A stretch of 38,842 nt of DNA from Zygnema cylindricum (lineage: Eukaryota; Streptophyta; Zygnematophyceae; Zygnematales; Zygnemataceae): NCBI GenBank assembly GCA_037447655.1, contig JBBHKE010002380.1, positions 1 through 38,842 of the forward strand. The letters run 5' to 3'. The notes beneath the pieces were generated by a model. The model was not told the origin of the DNA, made no database searches, and saw only the letters and a program-made list of their open reading frames with translations. A program made the position numbers and the translations under genes. The first letter of the stretch is position 1, and each line of letters opens with the position of its first letter. Below are positions 30,561 through 38,135 of the stretch, in pieces.

Positions 30561-30765
30561 ATACCTTTTAAATAAATAAACTCTAATATAAAATTCGCGT
30601 AAACCTCAGGATAGCCAAGGTAGCCATGGCCCTAGCTTCCTCTCCATCTTCTCAGTGACTGCGACAAGTTTGAGAGTTGGAGAGAGAAGTTAGAGATAGA
30701 CTGCCTCGGCTTCTATATTTCTTTTCAGACCTAGAAAATACTAATAAAAACCATTAGTTTCTACA

Positions 30766-30784
30766 CTTCCCTTATTTTCTAGTC
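30766..30784 (-). other. E3 polypurine tract
   Basis: The minus strand reads AGAAAATAAGGGAAG immediately before the 3' LTR start TGTAGAAAC. Confidence 0.8.
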
Positions 30785-31678
30785 AATCTTTAATTTCAGA
30801 CCACACTTCTCCCTGCAAAAAATTAGCTTAGGGGAAGGCACAGGTTTGGTCATCATATCTGCTACCATCTCACTATCTGGTCTGTACTCTAAACTGATTA
30901 TTTTGTTTTCTACTTTCTCTCTAACAAAGCTGAGTCTGATGTCCATGTGTTTGGCTTTAAAATGATGTTTATGATTGGCAGAAATAGCGATTGCTGCCTG
31001 ATTATCACAAAATATTTTTTGCACACCACTCTTAAGGTGACCAAGCTCACCAAGCAAAGACTTGACCCACATCAATTCTTTTACAGCAGAGCAAGAGGCC
31101 ATATACTCAGCCTCCATGGTGGACTGAGCAATAACCTTTTGCTGTTTGCTACTCCAACAGTAAGCCCCATCACCCACATATAATACATATCCACAAGTGC
31201 ATCTCCTCATCGGAGCATCACCATAACTGGCATCACTCCAAGTAGTGATGTCAGTATTCTCCCCACCCAAATGCAACCATAGATCCCTAGTTCCTACCAA
31301 ATATCTAAGGACTCTCTTAGCTGCCTCCCAATCCTTCTTAGTGGGAGCATTTAGACTTCTACTCAGCACTCCTACAGCTGCAGCTAAATCCGGCCGGGTA
31401 CAATTCATAAAATAGATTAGACTTCCCACTACTTGTCTGTGAGGAATAGTCTGCATGAACTTCTGTTCTTCAGGAGATAATTCCTCGTCTAAGACTATGA
31501 CCCCTTCTTCCTCACTCCTCTCACTTCCCTTTTTCAACTCCATTGGAGTTGTAAAACTATTAGCTTTATCCATTTGAAATTTTTCAAGCATGTTCCCTAT
31601 TGCTTCCTTTTGAGTCAGTTTTATAATATTCCTTTTTCGGTCTCTCTCTACTTGAATTCCCAAAATATATCTTGCTTC
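30779..31678 (-). CDS. E3 pol, RT C-terminus and RNase H (after the UGA)
   Basis: Continues the gag-pol frame beyond the UGA at 31679-31681, starting E-A-R-Y-I-L-G-I-Q. It holds the RT connection (P-Y-R-Q-type segment, here P-H-R-Q-V-V-G-S-L-I-Y), N-C-T-R-P-D-L-A-A-A-V, and copia RNase H with D-A-S-Y-G-D-A, S-T-M-E-A-E-Y-M-A and D-N-Q-A-A-I-A-I. It ends about 14 bases from the 3' LTR. It is not a separate gene: no start codon or intergenic space precedes it, and homologous copies read through. Confidence 0.9.
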   Translation of the reverse strand, partial: EARYILGIQVERDRKRNIIKLTQKEAIGNMLEKFQMDKANSFTTPMELKKGSERSEEEGVIVLDEELSPEEQKFMQTIPHRQVVGSLIYFMNCTRPDLAAAVGVLSRSLNAPTKKDWEAAKRVLRYLVGTRDLWLHLGGENTDITTWSDASYGDAPMRRCTCGYVLYVGDGAYCWSSKQQKVIAQSTMEAEYMASCSAVKELMWVKSLLGELGHLKSGVQKIFCDNQAAIAISANHKHHFKAKHMDIRLSFVREKVENKIISLEYRPDSEMVADMMTKPVPSPKLIFCREKCGLKLKID

Positions 31679-34600
31679 TCACATATCCTTCATTTCAAAT
31701 CTCCCCTTAAGATCGGTTTTTAGTTTATTAATTTTTTCCATTGATTTACTTAATACAAGCAAATCATCAACATAAATTGCAATAAATATCAAACCTTCCT
31801 CATCTTCAAGAACATAGATTGAGTGATCTGAGCTGATCCGAATATATCCCAGACCGGTAAGAAACTCATCAAGCTTCTTATTCCATTGTCGAGGTGCCTG
31901 TTTCAAACCATAAAGAGATTTAATCAGCCGGCATACCTTACTCTCCTCTCCTTCCTCCACAAAACCTTCGGGTTGTCGCATGAAGATCTCCTCTTCCAAT
32001 TCTCCATGCAAAAAGGCTGTCTTGATGTCCATCTGATGCACTTCCATGTCTTCCGCCGCTGCTAAACTGAGAAGTATGCGGACAGAGGGAAATCTGACCA
32101 CCAAGGCAAAGGTTTCCTCGTAGTCAATTCCTTCCTTTTGTGTAAATCCCTTTGCCACTAATCTGGCCTTGTAGCGCTCGATTGTGTTATCTGGGTTCAG
32201 TTTTAATTTGAAAACCCACTTACAACCGATTTGTTTTCGGTAAGGTGGACAGTCCACCAGCTCCCAAGTATCGGCTGCCATGATTGAAGCCATCTCCTCA
32301 TTGATGGCTGTCTTCCACCGGTTTCTTTCTGGACAAGTCATTGCCTCTCCATAAGTTTGAGGTTCATCTTGATGAGATAGTTTAGTTACCTTGTTATTAA
32401 CCTGTTTTTCTTGCAGTCTTTTGCTACTTCTCCTCCCCCCCTCAAAATCTGAGGCTGGAATAGATGGTTCTCGTGGATTCTTTCGAACAAACTCGGCTTC
32501 TCCCCTATCCCTTGATTCCGAATCAATTTCCACCACGTCTTCCGCTTCGAGTAGAATTGTCACTGGAGTTTCCACAGCCGAGTCCTTTTTGGTCTGATTT
32601 GTTCCTGCAAGAATGTCATCTTCTCTAAAACCTGGATAGTTAGGAAGCTCAAAGTCATCGGAATTTTCTGACTCAAATCTGATTTTTACTGACTTCGTAT
32701 ATTTGAAGGGATCCACAGACTTTCCTTCATCCATAACTACTAGATGCTTTACTAAGATTATATCTTCCCTTTTTAGATCATAGACTCTATATCCTTTAAC
32801 ATCTTCATCATATCCTAATAAGTATCCCGGTTTTCCTTTAGGATCTAGCTTCCAATTGGACCGATCAGTATCTAGACTGAACACTTGACTGCCGAAAACC
32901 TTTAAGTGAGATATGTCTGGTTTCCGGCCTGTCCATCTCTCATAAGGTGTTTGATCTTTTATAGCTGAAGTAAGAACTCTATTCTTGAGGTAATTAGCAC
33001 AGTTCATTGCTTCTGCCCAAAACCATTTTCCTATCTTTTTATCTGACAACATACTTCTAGCACTATCACTTAGTGTTCTATTTAACCTTTCAGCTACCCC
33101 ATTCTGTTCCGGATTTTCTGGGACTGTCTTTTGGTGTTGAACCCCATCTTCCCTCAGAAAATCCTCAAACTGGTTAGAAGTATACTCTCCACCATTGTCA
33201 CTCCTTACTCTTTTGATTGGAGTTTCATGGAGTTTTTCGCTCCATGCTTTATATTGTCTAAAACAATCCTCAGCTTCGGACTTGTTTTTCAAAAAATATA
33301 CCCGGGAATACCAAGACCAATCATCAGTTATAGTCATCATAAGTCTCTTCCCCCCCGGTGAGGGCACTTTAGCCGGTCCCCAAATATTTGTGTGTACTAG
33401 ATCTAGAATTTTTTCTCCCTTATAGGTGGCTGACTTAGGAAAGGGTAATCTGTGTGCTTTACCTTGAGCACATCCACTACAATCACTTATATCATCACTC
33501 TCACTGAACTGAATCCCTTCCACCACTCCCATCTTTTTCATCTCTCTTAACTTATCTAGATTCACATGCCAAAGCCTCTTATGCCACATCATAATATCAT
33601 GAACACCAGCATAATAAAGTTTCTTCTTTTCATTACTTAAGATCAGCCTAAACATCCCATGGCTACCTTTCTCAGCAATGAAATAGACATCATCCTCAAA
33701 ACTAGCAGTAAAGACTCCTTCCCTACTGCTAGTAAAAAAACCCTTATCATCTAATACTGATGTAGAGATAAGATTTTTGTTCAGCTTCAGAATAAACAAT
33801 ACATCGGAGAATGTTAATATGGATGTCTTTCCTTCTACTAACACTTTTAGATCTACCGATCCTACAAGAGTAGTGGTGACTATCCTCCCATCCCCGTACT
33901 CTATCTCTACGGTGGGAATCTTTCTTACCTTAGTGAACAGGTGTCTATCCTTACACATGTGCATGGAGGCACCTGAATCTACAATCCAACCTGCTTCACC
34001 TTTCAATCCACCGTAAGCACATTTCTGCCTTCGTGGAATTTCGACCTCATTTTTCGCCTCCAACTCCTCATCCAAAAGGAGCTCATCGTCCTCGTCCTCG
34101 GATTCAGCCTCAAGTACCTGTGTGACAAGGGCCTTTTTCTTTCCTCTCGGGGTACCACCGGTCTGCCCCTCCTTTAACCGAAGCTCGGTTAGCTTAGTGC
34201 ACTCTGCCATATAGTGCCCCGGTTTCTTACAAAAATGACATAGACCTTTGGGAGCCCTATGTTCGAACTCATTGGCCTGTTTTTTCTGCTCCCTGCCCCC
34301 ATAGTTTTCGACCGGTTTTCGGGAATCCCTGTTCCTCCAATCAGTCGATGTTGCCAAGGCTTGGCCACTCTTTCCTCCCCTTCGGATCTCAATTGTATTC
34401 TCTTGAACGAGAATCATCCCTACCACTGAGTTCCATATCCACCTTGAGTCAGGCAAGTCTTGCACACGGTAAACTATGTTCACGAACTCATCAGGTAACT
34501 TCATCAGTAAACAGTTAACTTTTTCTTTTTCATTAAAATCTTTTCCCGCACTCTCTAGCTCCATGAAGAGTGTAGCAAGCTCATTGCAAAAATCCAACAT

Positions 34601-35137
34601 ATTTCCCCCTTTGTATACATACTCCTTAACTTTCTGATCAGCCAACTGTTGTTGCTGAATCGCACCACTTCGGTACATCTCTATGAGAGCCATCCAAAGA
34701 TCGGATGCTCTTTCTACCTGCAAATGAGGACATGCAAGTCCTTGAGTGAGATGGCGTAGGATGAAGTGCTTTGCCGCCATATTGTTGAAGTCCCAGGTTT
34801 CAGTATCATTCTCCTCATTCCTCGGAATAGGTGACATGAATGTCGAACCAGTTGCTATTGGTGTGGTCGTCTCCTTCTCCTTTCCTTTGTCCACCACCTC
34901 TCCTTCTTTTGTTTCCTCCGGTGAAGGTGGGTCCTCTTTCCTGGTGAATCTGGTTCCTCCAAACCTTGGAGGAATTCCAAGACTTGATGGACGCCCCAAC
35001 CGTCCACTCACTATCCCCCAAAACCTTTTTTCGCATAGAGCTCCTATCATCATACTTTCCCAGTATATGAAGCCAGTTCCATTAAAGATTGGTACCCTAG
35101 AGGGTGGACCCATAACCTGAAACTCTGAGACCTCCAT
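31679..35137 (-). CDS. E3 gag-pol polyprotein, Gag to RT (1152 residues to UGA)
   Basis: Copia order gag-PR-INT-RT is clear. Gag/UBN2-like region is at about 110-250; zinc knuckle C300-x2-C-x4-H-x4-C313; aspartic protease D387-S-G-A-S; integrase zinc finger H519-x4-H524 and C553-x2-C556; integrase core with N584, D647 and E683 (spacing of 35 between the last two). N584 stands where the family has the first catalytic Asp (V-H-T-D-I-W-G-P), so the integrase should be inactive. RT follows from about 955, with the Y-V-D-D site at 1122-1125. The first six codons and two bases of the seventh lie in the 5' LTR (ATG at 35137); an alternative start is Met9, inside the primer site. The frame ends at a UGA replacing the Gly codon of K-D-L/M-G-E-A. 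Confidence 0.93.
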   Translation of the reverse strand: MEVSEFQVMGPPSRVPIFNGTGFIYWESMMIGALCEKRFWGIVSGRLGRPSSLGIPPRFGGTRFTRKEDPPSPEETKEGEVVDKGKEKETTTPIATGSTFMSPIPRNEENDTETWDFNNMAAKHFILRHLTQGLACPHLQVERASDLWMALIEMYRSGAIQQQQLADQKVKEYVYKGGNMLDFCNELATLFMELESAGKDFNEKEKVNCLLMKLPDEFVNIVYRVQDLPDSRWIWNSVVGMILVQENTIEIRRGGKSGQALATSTDWRNRDSRKPVENYGGREQKKQANEFEHRAPKGLCHFCKKPGHYMAECTKLTELRLKEGQTGGTPRGKKKALVTQVLEAESEDEDDELLLDEELEAKNEVEIPRRQKCAYGGLKGEAGWIVDSGASMHMCKDRHLFTKVRKIPTVEIEYGDGRIVTTTLVGSVDLKVLVEGKTSILTFSDVLFILKLNKNLISTSVLDDKGFFTSSREGVFTASFEDDVYFIAEKGSHGMFRLILSNEKKKLYYAGVHDIMMWHKRLWHVNLDKLREMKKMGVVEGIQFSESDDISDCSGCAQGKAHRLPFPKSATYKGEKILDLVHTNIWGPAKVPSPGGKRLMMTITDDWSWYSRVYFLKNKSEAEDCFRQYKAWSEKLHETPIKRVRSDNGGEYTSNQFEDFLREDGVQHQKTVPENPEQNGVAERLNRTLSDSARSMLSDKKIGKWFWAEAMNCANYLKNRVLTSAIKDQTPYERWTGRKPDISHLKVFGSQVFSLDTDRSNWKLDPKGKPGYLLGYDEDVKGYRVYDLKREDIILVKHLVVMDEGKSVDPFKYTKSVKIRFESENSDDFELPNYPGFREDDILAGTNQTKKDSAVETPVTILLEAEDVVEIDSESRDRGEAEFVRKNPREPSIPASDFEGGRRSSKRLQEKQVNNKVTKLSHQDEPQTYGEAMTCPERNRWKTAINEEMASIMAADTWELVDCPPYRKQIGCKWVFKLKLNPDNTIERYKARLVAKGFTQKEGIDYEETFALVVRFPSVRILLSLAAAEDMEVHQMDIKTAFLHGELEEEIFMRQPEGFVEEGEESKVCRLIKSLYGLKQAPRQWNKKLDEFLTGLGYIRISSDHSIYVLEDEEGLIFIAIYVDDLLVLSKSMEKINKLKTDLKGRFEMKDM
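35103..35117 (-). other. E3 primer-binding site, half-tRNA type
   Basis: The minus strand reads GGTTATGGGTCCACC directly after the LTR, 14 of 15 against the complement of the plant initiator tRNA-Met anticodon arm; the one change still allows a G-U pair. The same bases encode Gag residues V8-M9-G-P-P. Confidence 0.75.
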
Positions 35138-35263
35138 AAGTCCTCAGAGTAGACAGCTTCCAAGAAGCCTCTAGGATAATCCCGACCCCTTTGTGTTTCA
35201 GCAAAAATAACTGCCACCCTGGCAGACAAAAAACCCTGACCACCTGCACCCCTGTGAAGGCAA

Positions 35264-35277
35264 GACTCCCTTGAGTC
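35264..35277 (-). promoter_or_regulatory. Leader hairpin GACTC-loop-GAGTC in E3
   Basis: GACTCAAGGGAGTC on the minus strand forms a 5-bp stem with a 4-base loop downstream of the TATA region. The same hairpin, or a slightly changed form, is in E1 (11848-11859), S1, S2, E2 and E2a, always followed by a GCCTTCAC-like stretch. Confidence 0.55.
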
Positions 35278-35342
35278 GATAGCAAAAAGAATCTCTGAAT
35301 TTGCTCCCCTGAGCAGTAAGTTATGGAGGGTCAAAGTTGACC

Positions 35343-35372
35343 TTTTGTATAGAAGCTCTCTGGGAGAGGGGG
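35343..35372 (-). promoter_or_regulatory. Putative E3 promoter
   Basis: On the minus strand CTCTCCCAGAGAGC is followed by TTCTATACAAAAGG, the same inverted-repeat-plus-TATA layout as in E1 and S2. Confidence 0.5.
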
Positions 35373-35882
35373 TCCTATCTTCTAATTTTTCTAAGTCCTA
35401 TCTCTCTCACAGACTCTATCTACTGGTGTACGGAACAAATCAGAATTGAGTTCCGTACGCAAAAGTACAGCTGCCGGTGTACTTTAGGTACGGACATTGT
35501 ACGACATGGCCAAAATGTCGACACATGTCAAATCCGGATTCGGTGCCGTAATCTCCGGAGATTCCACAATCCAACGGAATTTTGCCACGCGTCATCCGAT
35601 GTGGCGATGGCCACAAACCGCCGAAATCTTCCTCCGCGATCTCGGCGCTAATCCCGGCCGTCCGATTAAATTCGGATTTAATCGTAACCGTTATAAATAC
35701 ATGCGCGGTATTTGTTTCACTTACGAAACAAATGCGCGGTATTGATTTTAGTCCGTAACATAATCCGTACTTTATATATTACCGGATCTATGTATCCCGT
35801 AAACTGTTATAGTTAAATGAATTATCATACGTATACATATTTATCTAATTATCAAACTATATACTACGTAACATTAATCCTA

Positions 35883-35959
35883 GACTTAACGGCTAAGGCT
35901 ACCGGCTATTTCCTGTCTGCCGGCCGGTAGGTACAAGGATCAAATCCTGCCGCCGGCAC
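35883..35959 (+). other. tRNA-like module in E3 5' LTR
   Basis: Same sequence as the 3' LTR copy at 30484-30560. Confidence 0.5.
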
Positions 35960-36186
35960 ATACCTTTTAAATAAATAAACTCTAATATAAAATTCCCGTA
36001 AACCTCAGGATAGCCAAGGTAGCCATGGCCCTAGCTTCCTCTCCATCTTCTCAGTGACTGCGACAAGTTTGAGAGTTGGAGAGAGAAGTTAGAGATAGAC
36101 TGCCTCGGCTTCTATATTTCTTTTCAGACCTAGAAAATACTAATAAAAACCATTAGTTTCTACAAGTTCCACATAATTTCATACGG

Positions 36187-36205
36187 TGTTCAGATTAGTA
36201 AAATG
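36187..36205 (+). repeat. E1 3' LTR, piece 3 of 4
   Basis: TGTTCAGATTAGTAAAATG corresponds to TGTTCTGATTGGTAGTTAG in the 5' LTR near 11668. The hAT-like element follows. Confidence 0.65.
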
Positions 36206-37111
36206 TAGTGTTGTGTATTTGTTAAAAATTTATCGCAATAACACCGATACCGATAGTTATTGGTTATCGAACGGTCAAAGGTATCCATATATCGGTCCGA
36301 GACCAACAAATTCCATATCGGCGTTAACTATAAAAATAAATAGTACGCATACTATAGTACCTTATTAAATACTGTATTATACTATTTACATTATATAGCA
36401 TGTCATGCCACGTGTAAAATTCTGTTCCGTAACTATTAACTAAAAATTATTACGGACAACGCAGCACAGAAAACGTTGGTTGGTTAACTGAACAGATATT
36501 TTTTACGGCGATGTACAGAATTTGCAGACAAACTGGTGAACATGGAACGGAAAAAGGACAGCGAAACAAAGTACAACGGAGGCAGAATAAAATTTTGCGT
36601 GCAGCCAATATCGAATGGACGACTTGGAATGAAAAAGTACGAGCGGACGGCCAGCGTGAGCGCTGGCATCCCGAAATGGCTCTTTTAGCAGCTTATGCTA
36701 AAAAAGTTGACAGATTGACCTGTGGCAGGTGTCTAGTGGATCCCAGGGAATAAAGGGACAAAGCCATGGCGTCGGATATGAAAGGTACATTGTTTATATT
36801 GGATCTATACCAAAACCGTACAGACGTCATGGCGGCTACTGTACTTTCTGCGCGTTCGGGGAATAAGACGTACAGCCGAATGTACATGCCGTACAATTAT
36901 CTGTTTTTCTCGTACATTTATCTGTACAGTCCGTACATTTATCGCCGATAGTTATCGTTATCGGTGTTATCGCCGATAAGTACCCGATATTATCGGTTAG
37001 TTATCGGCGATAAGACCGATAGCGGTATATTGAACCAATAAATCGATTATCGGGAACCCGAAAAAAGGTCCATATTGGTTATCGATAAATGCTTACCGAT
37101 ACACAGCACTA
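36206..37111. mobile_element. hAT-like non-autonomous element with captured LTR sequence
   Basis: Begins TAGTGTTGTGTAT and ends with the inverted ATACACAGCACTA; similarity between the ends extends to an ATTTATCG block. The flanks are GTAAAATG (36198-36205) and ATAAAATG (37112-37119), an 8-bp duplication with one change, as expected for hAT. Both subterminal regions are packed with TTATCGG/CCGATAA motifs, typical of hAT transposase-binding repeats. There is no transposase. About 36520-36860 resembles the U3 part of the E1/S2 LTR. Confidence 0.75.
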
Positions 37112-37119
37112 ATAAAATG

Positions 37120-37405
37120 TTCACTAGATAGGGAATCTGCATTGGGCTCTAGGCCTTAGGTAGTTTTCTAGTCCCTCTCTCCTAGAGAACTTCTGTATAT
37201 ATGTGCGACCTATGGTGAGCCATAACAATCTCTTTGGTGGAGCGTTTTGCAGTGATACTTTTTGCGACAATCTCAAGGGAGTCCTGCCTTCACTGGGGTG
37301 AAGTCACAGTCATTGCTTGCCAGGGTGGCAAAGTGGGTTGAGACTGTCCTAGAGGCCTAGATTGGGCTATGTATTCTGTGAGGCTATGGAGCCCACAAAA
37401 TTTCA
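37120..37405 (+). repeat. E1 3' LTR, piece 4 of 4
   Basis: Corresponds to the last ~290 bp of the 5' LTR: TTTTCTAGTCCCTCTCTCC, TATATATGTGCGACC, the leader hairpin and GCTATGGAGCCCACAAAATT before the end. TSD TATAC follows. Confidence 0.85.
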
Positions 37406-37410
37406 TATAC
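37406..37410. repeat. TSD of E1, right copy (TATAC)
   Basis: Matches 11062-11066. Confidence 0.85.
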
Positions 37411-37690
37411 TAAAACTTAAGAATAAGTACCGCCATTTTTTGCACCCTATTCTCAACCTGATTTTCCAACGCTTTCTGACATATGCGAAAAGCCATGGGT
37501 TTTGGCCGTGAACCGATTCGGTACACCATTACATGGGACCGGTTGATTTTGCAATATCCTTAGGTTTCCAATGCCTTCGTTCTTTGCACTCCATCTACTT
37601 TTGCTCTTTTTTTCACATTATTCTAAAGTCTCTTCAAAATTAGTTGTTTAGGGTGTATTTCTTCCAAGTGACATTGTTTGAGTAGTTAAA
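37411..37690 (-). other. Target-locus sequence next to E1, possibly an intron
   Basis: Without E1, the minus strand here runs straight into 11061. Near the junction it reads TTTTAG then TATAGTGAG, a possible splice acceptor. No gene is assigned. Confidence 0.35.
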
Positions 37691-38132
37691 GAGCACAGCC
37701 TTACTTGACATCTGGAATCTTTCGTCGTTCTCCAAGTCCTCATTACAATCGAAATCATCATCGTCAACTTTTGGTTTCTCCTTCCTTATTTTTTCCTTCT
37801 TCGAATCTTCGCCATCACTTTTACAACTATTTCCACCCGAATCGGGATCTAGGTCATCTTCCACTTTTTTCTTGCCCCTCTTCTCTATCTTCTAAAATTG
37901 TAATTTTTTGTCCACGTAGAATGTTGAACAGATTTTGCAACTCGTCATCCGAGTTGCTTGCTGCTCCAAACCAATCTTGTTTGAATGTCGTGGTAAGAAG
38001 TGAGGCATAAAATATATGTGCCTTTTCACTCAATTCCCTTAACTGTTTTTTGTGAGACTTAGTTTTTTCCATGGCTCCAGAGGAGTTCGAAGGTCCGCCG
38101 ACGGAGAAGGGTTTCTTCTTTAGTCTTCCCAT
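37691..38132 (-). pseudogene. Unrecognised basic-then-acidic protein, likely first exon with a frame shift
   Basis: The minus strand starts ATGGGAAGACTAAAG (38132), a good context with G after ATG. It encodes a Lys-rich N-terminus (M-G-R-L-K-K-K-P), then K-S-H-K-K-Q-L-R-E-L-S-E-K-A-H-I-F-Y-A and D-W-F-G-A-A-S-N-S-D-D-E-L. At a run of six A near 37868 the frame shifts by one base into an acidic stretch (V-E-D-D-L-D-P-D-S-G-G, K-V-D-D-D-D-F-D-C-N-E-D-L) that stays open to a candidate donor TCAA|GTAAGG near 37703. Alternating basic and acidic runs resemble nuclear proteins in composition only. I do not recognise the family. The shift may be real or a homopolymer error. Confidence 0.45.
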
Positions 38133-38135
38133 CAC

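Larger units (their letters stand above)
29719..30765 (-). repeat. E3 3' LTR
   Basis: Minus strand TGTAGAAACTAATGG to CAGAGTTTCA. Identical in length to the 5' LTR. Open frames such as 30098-30346 recur in both LTRs and are not genes. Confidence 0.95.
29719..36164 (-). mobile_element. E3: youngest, nearly intact Ty1/copia element (minus)
   Basis: 6446 bp with a perfect TSD AGTTC (29714-29718 and 36165-36169). The two LTRs are both 1047 bp and start TG and end CA on the minus strand. By eye they differ at about 16 positions (roughly 1.5%). Between them lie the half-tRNA primer site, one long gag-pol frame interrupted by a single UGA, and a polypurine tract. It sits a few bases from the 3' end of S2. 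Confidence 0.95.
35118..36164 (-). repeat. E3 5' LTR
   Basis: Minus strand TGTAGAAAC to TTTCA. Holds promoter, leader hairpin, palindrome (35451-35494) and the antisense tRNA-like module. The last 20 bases start with ATG and encode the Gag N-terminus. Confidence 0.95.
11067..37405 (+). mobile_element. E1: Ty1/copia LTR retrotransposon, host of the nest
   Basis: E1 has a 5' LTR (11067-12011), a degenerate and internally deleted gag-pol (12018-14562), a polypurine tract (14571-14579) and a 3' LTR that is cut into four pieces: 14580-14921, 28458-28738, 36187-36205 and 37120-37405. The pieces add up to 928 bp against 945 bp for the 5' LTR and follow in the right order. All intervening sequence is later insertions. 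The LTR pair has diverged clearly (roughly 80-85% identical by eye in the first 200 bp), so E1 is old. Confidence 0.85.

Noticed and set aside
29719-36164. An envelope-like third gene in E3
   Set aside because: RNase H ends within about 15 bases of the 3' LTR, leaving no space for another gene.
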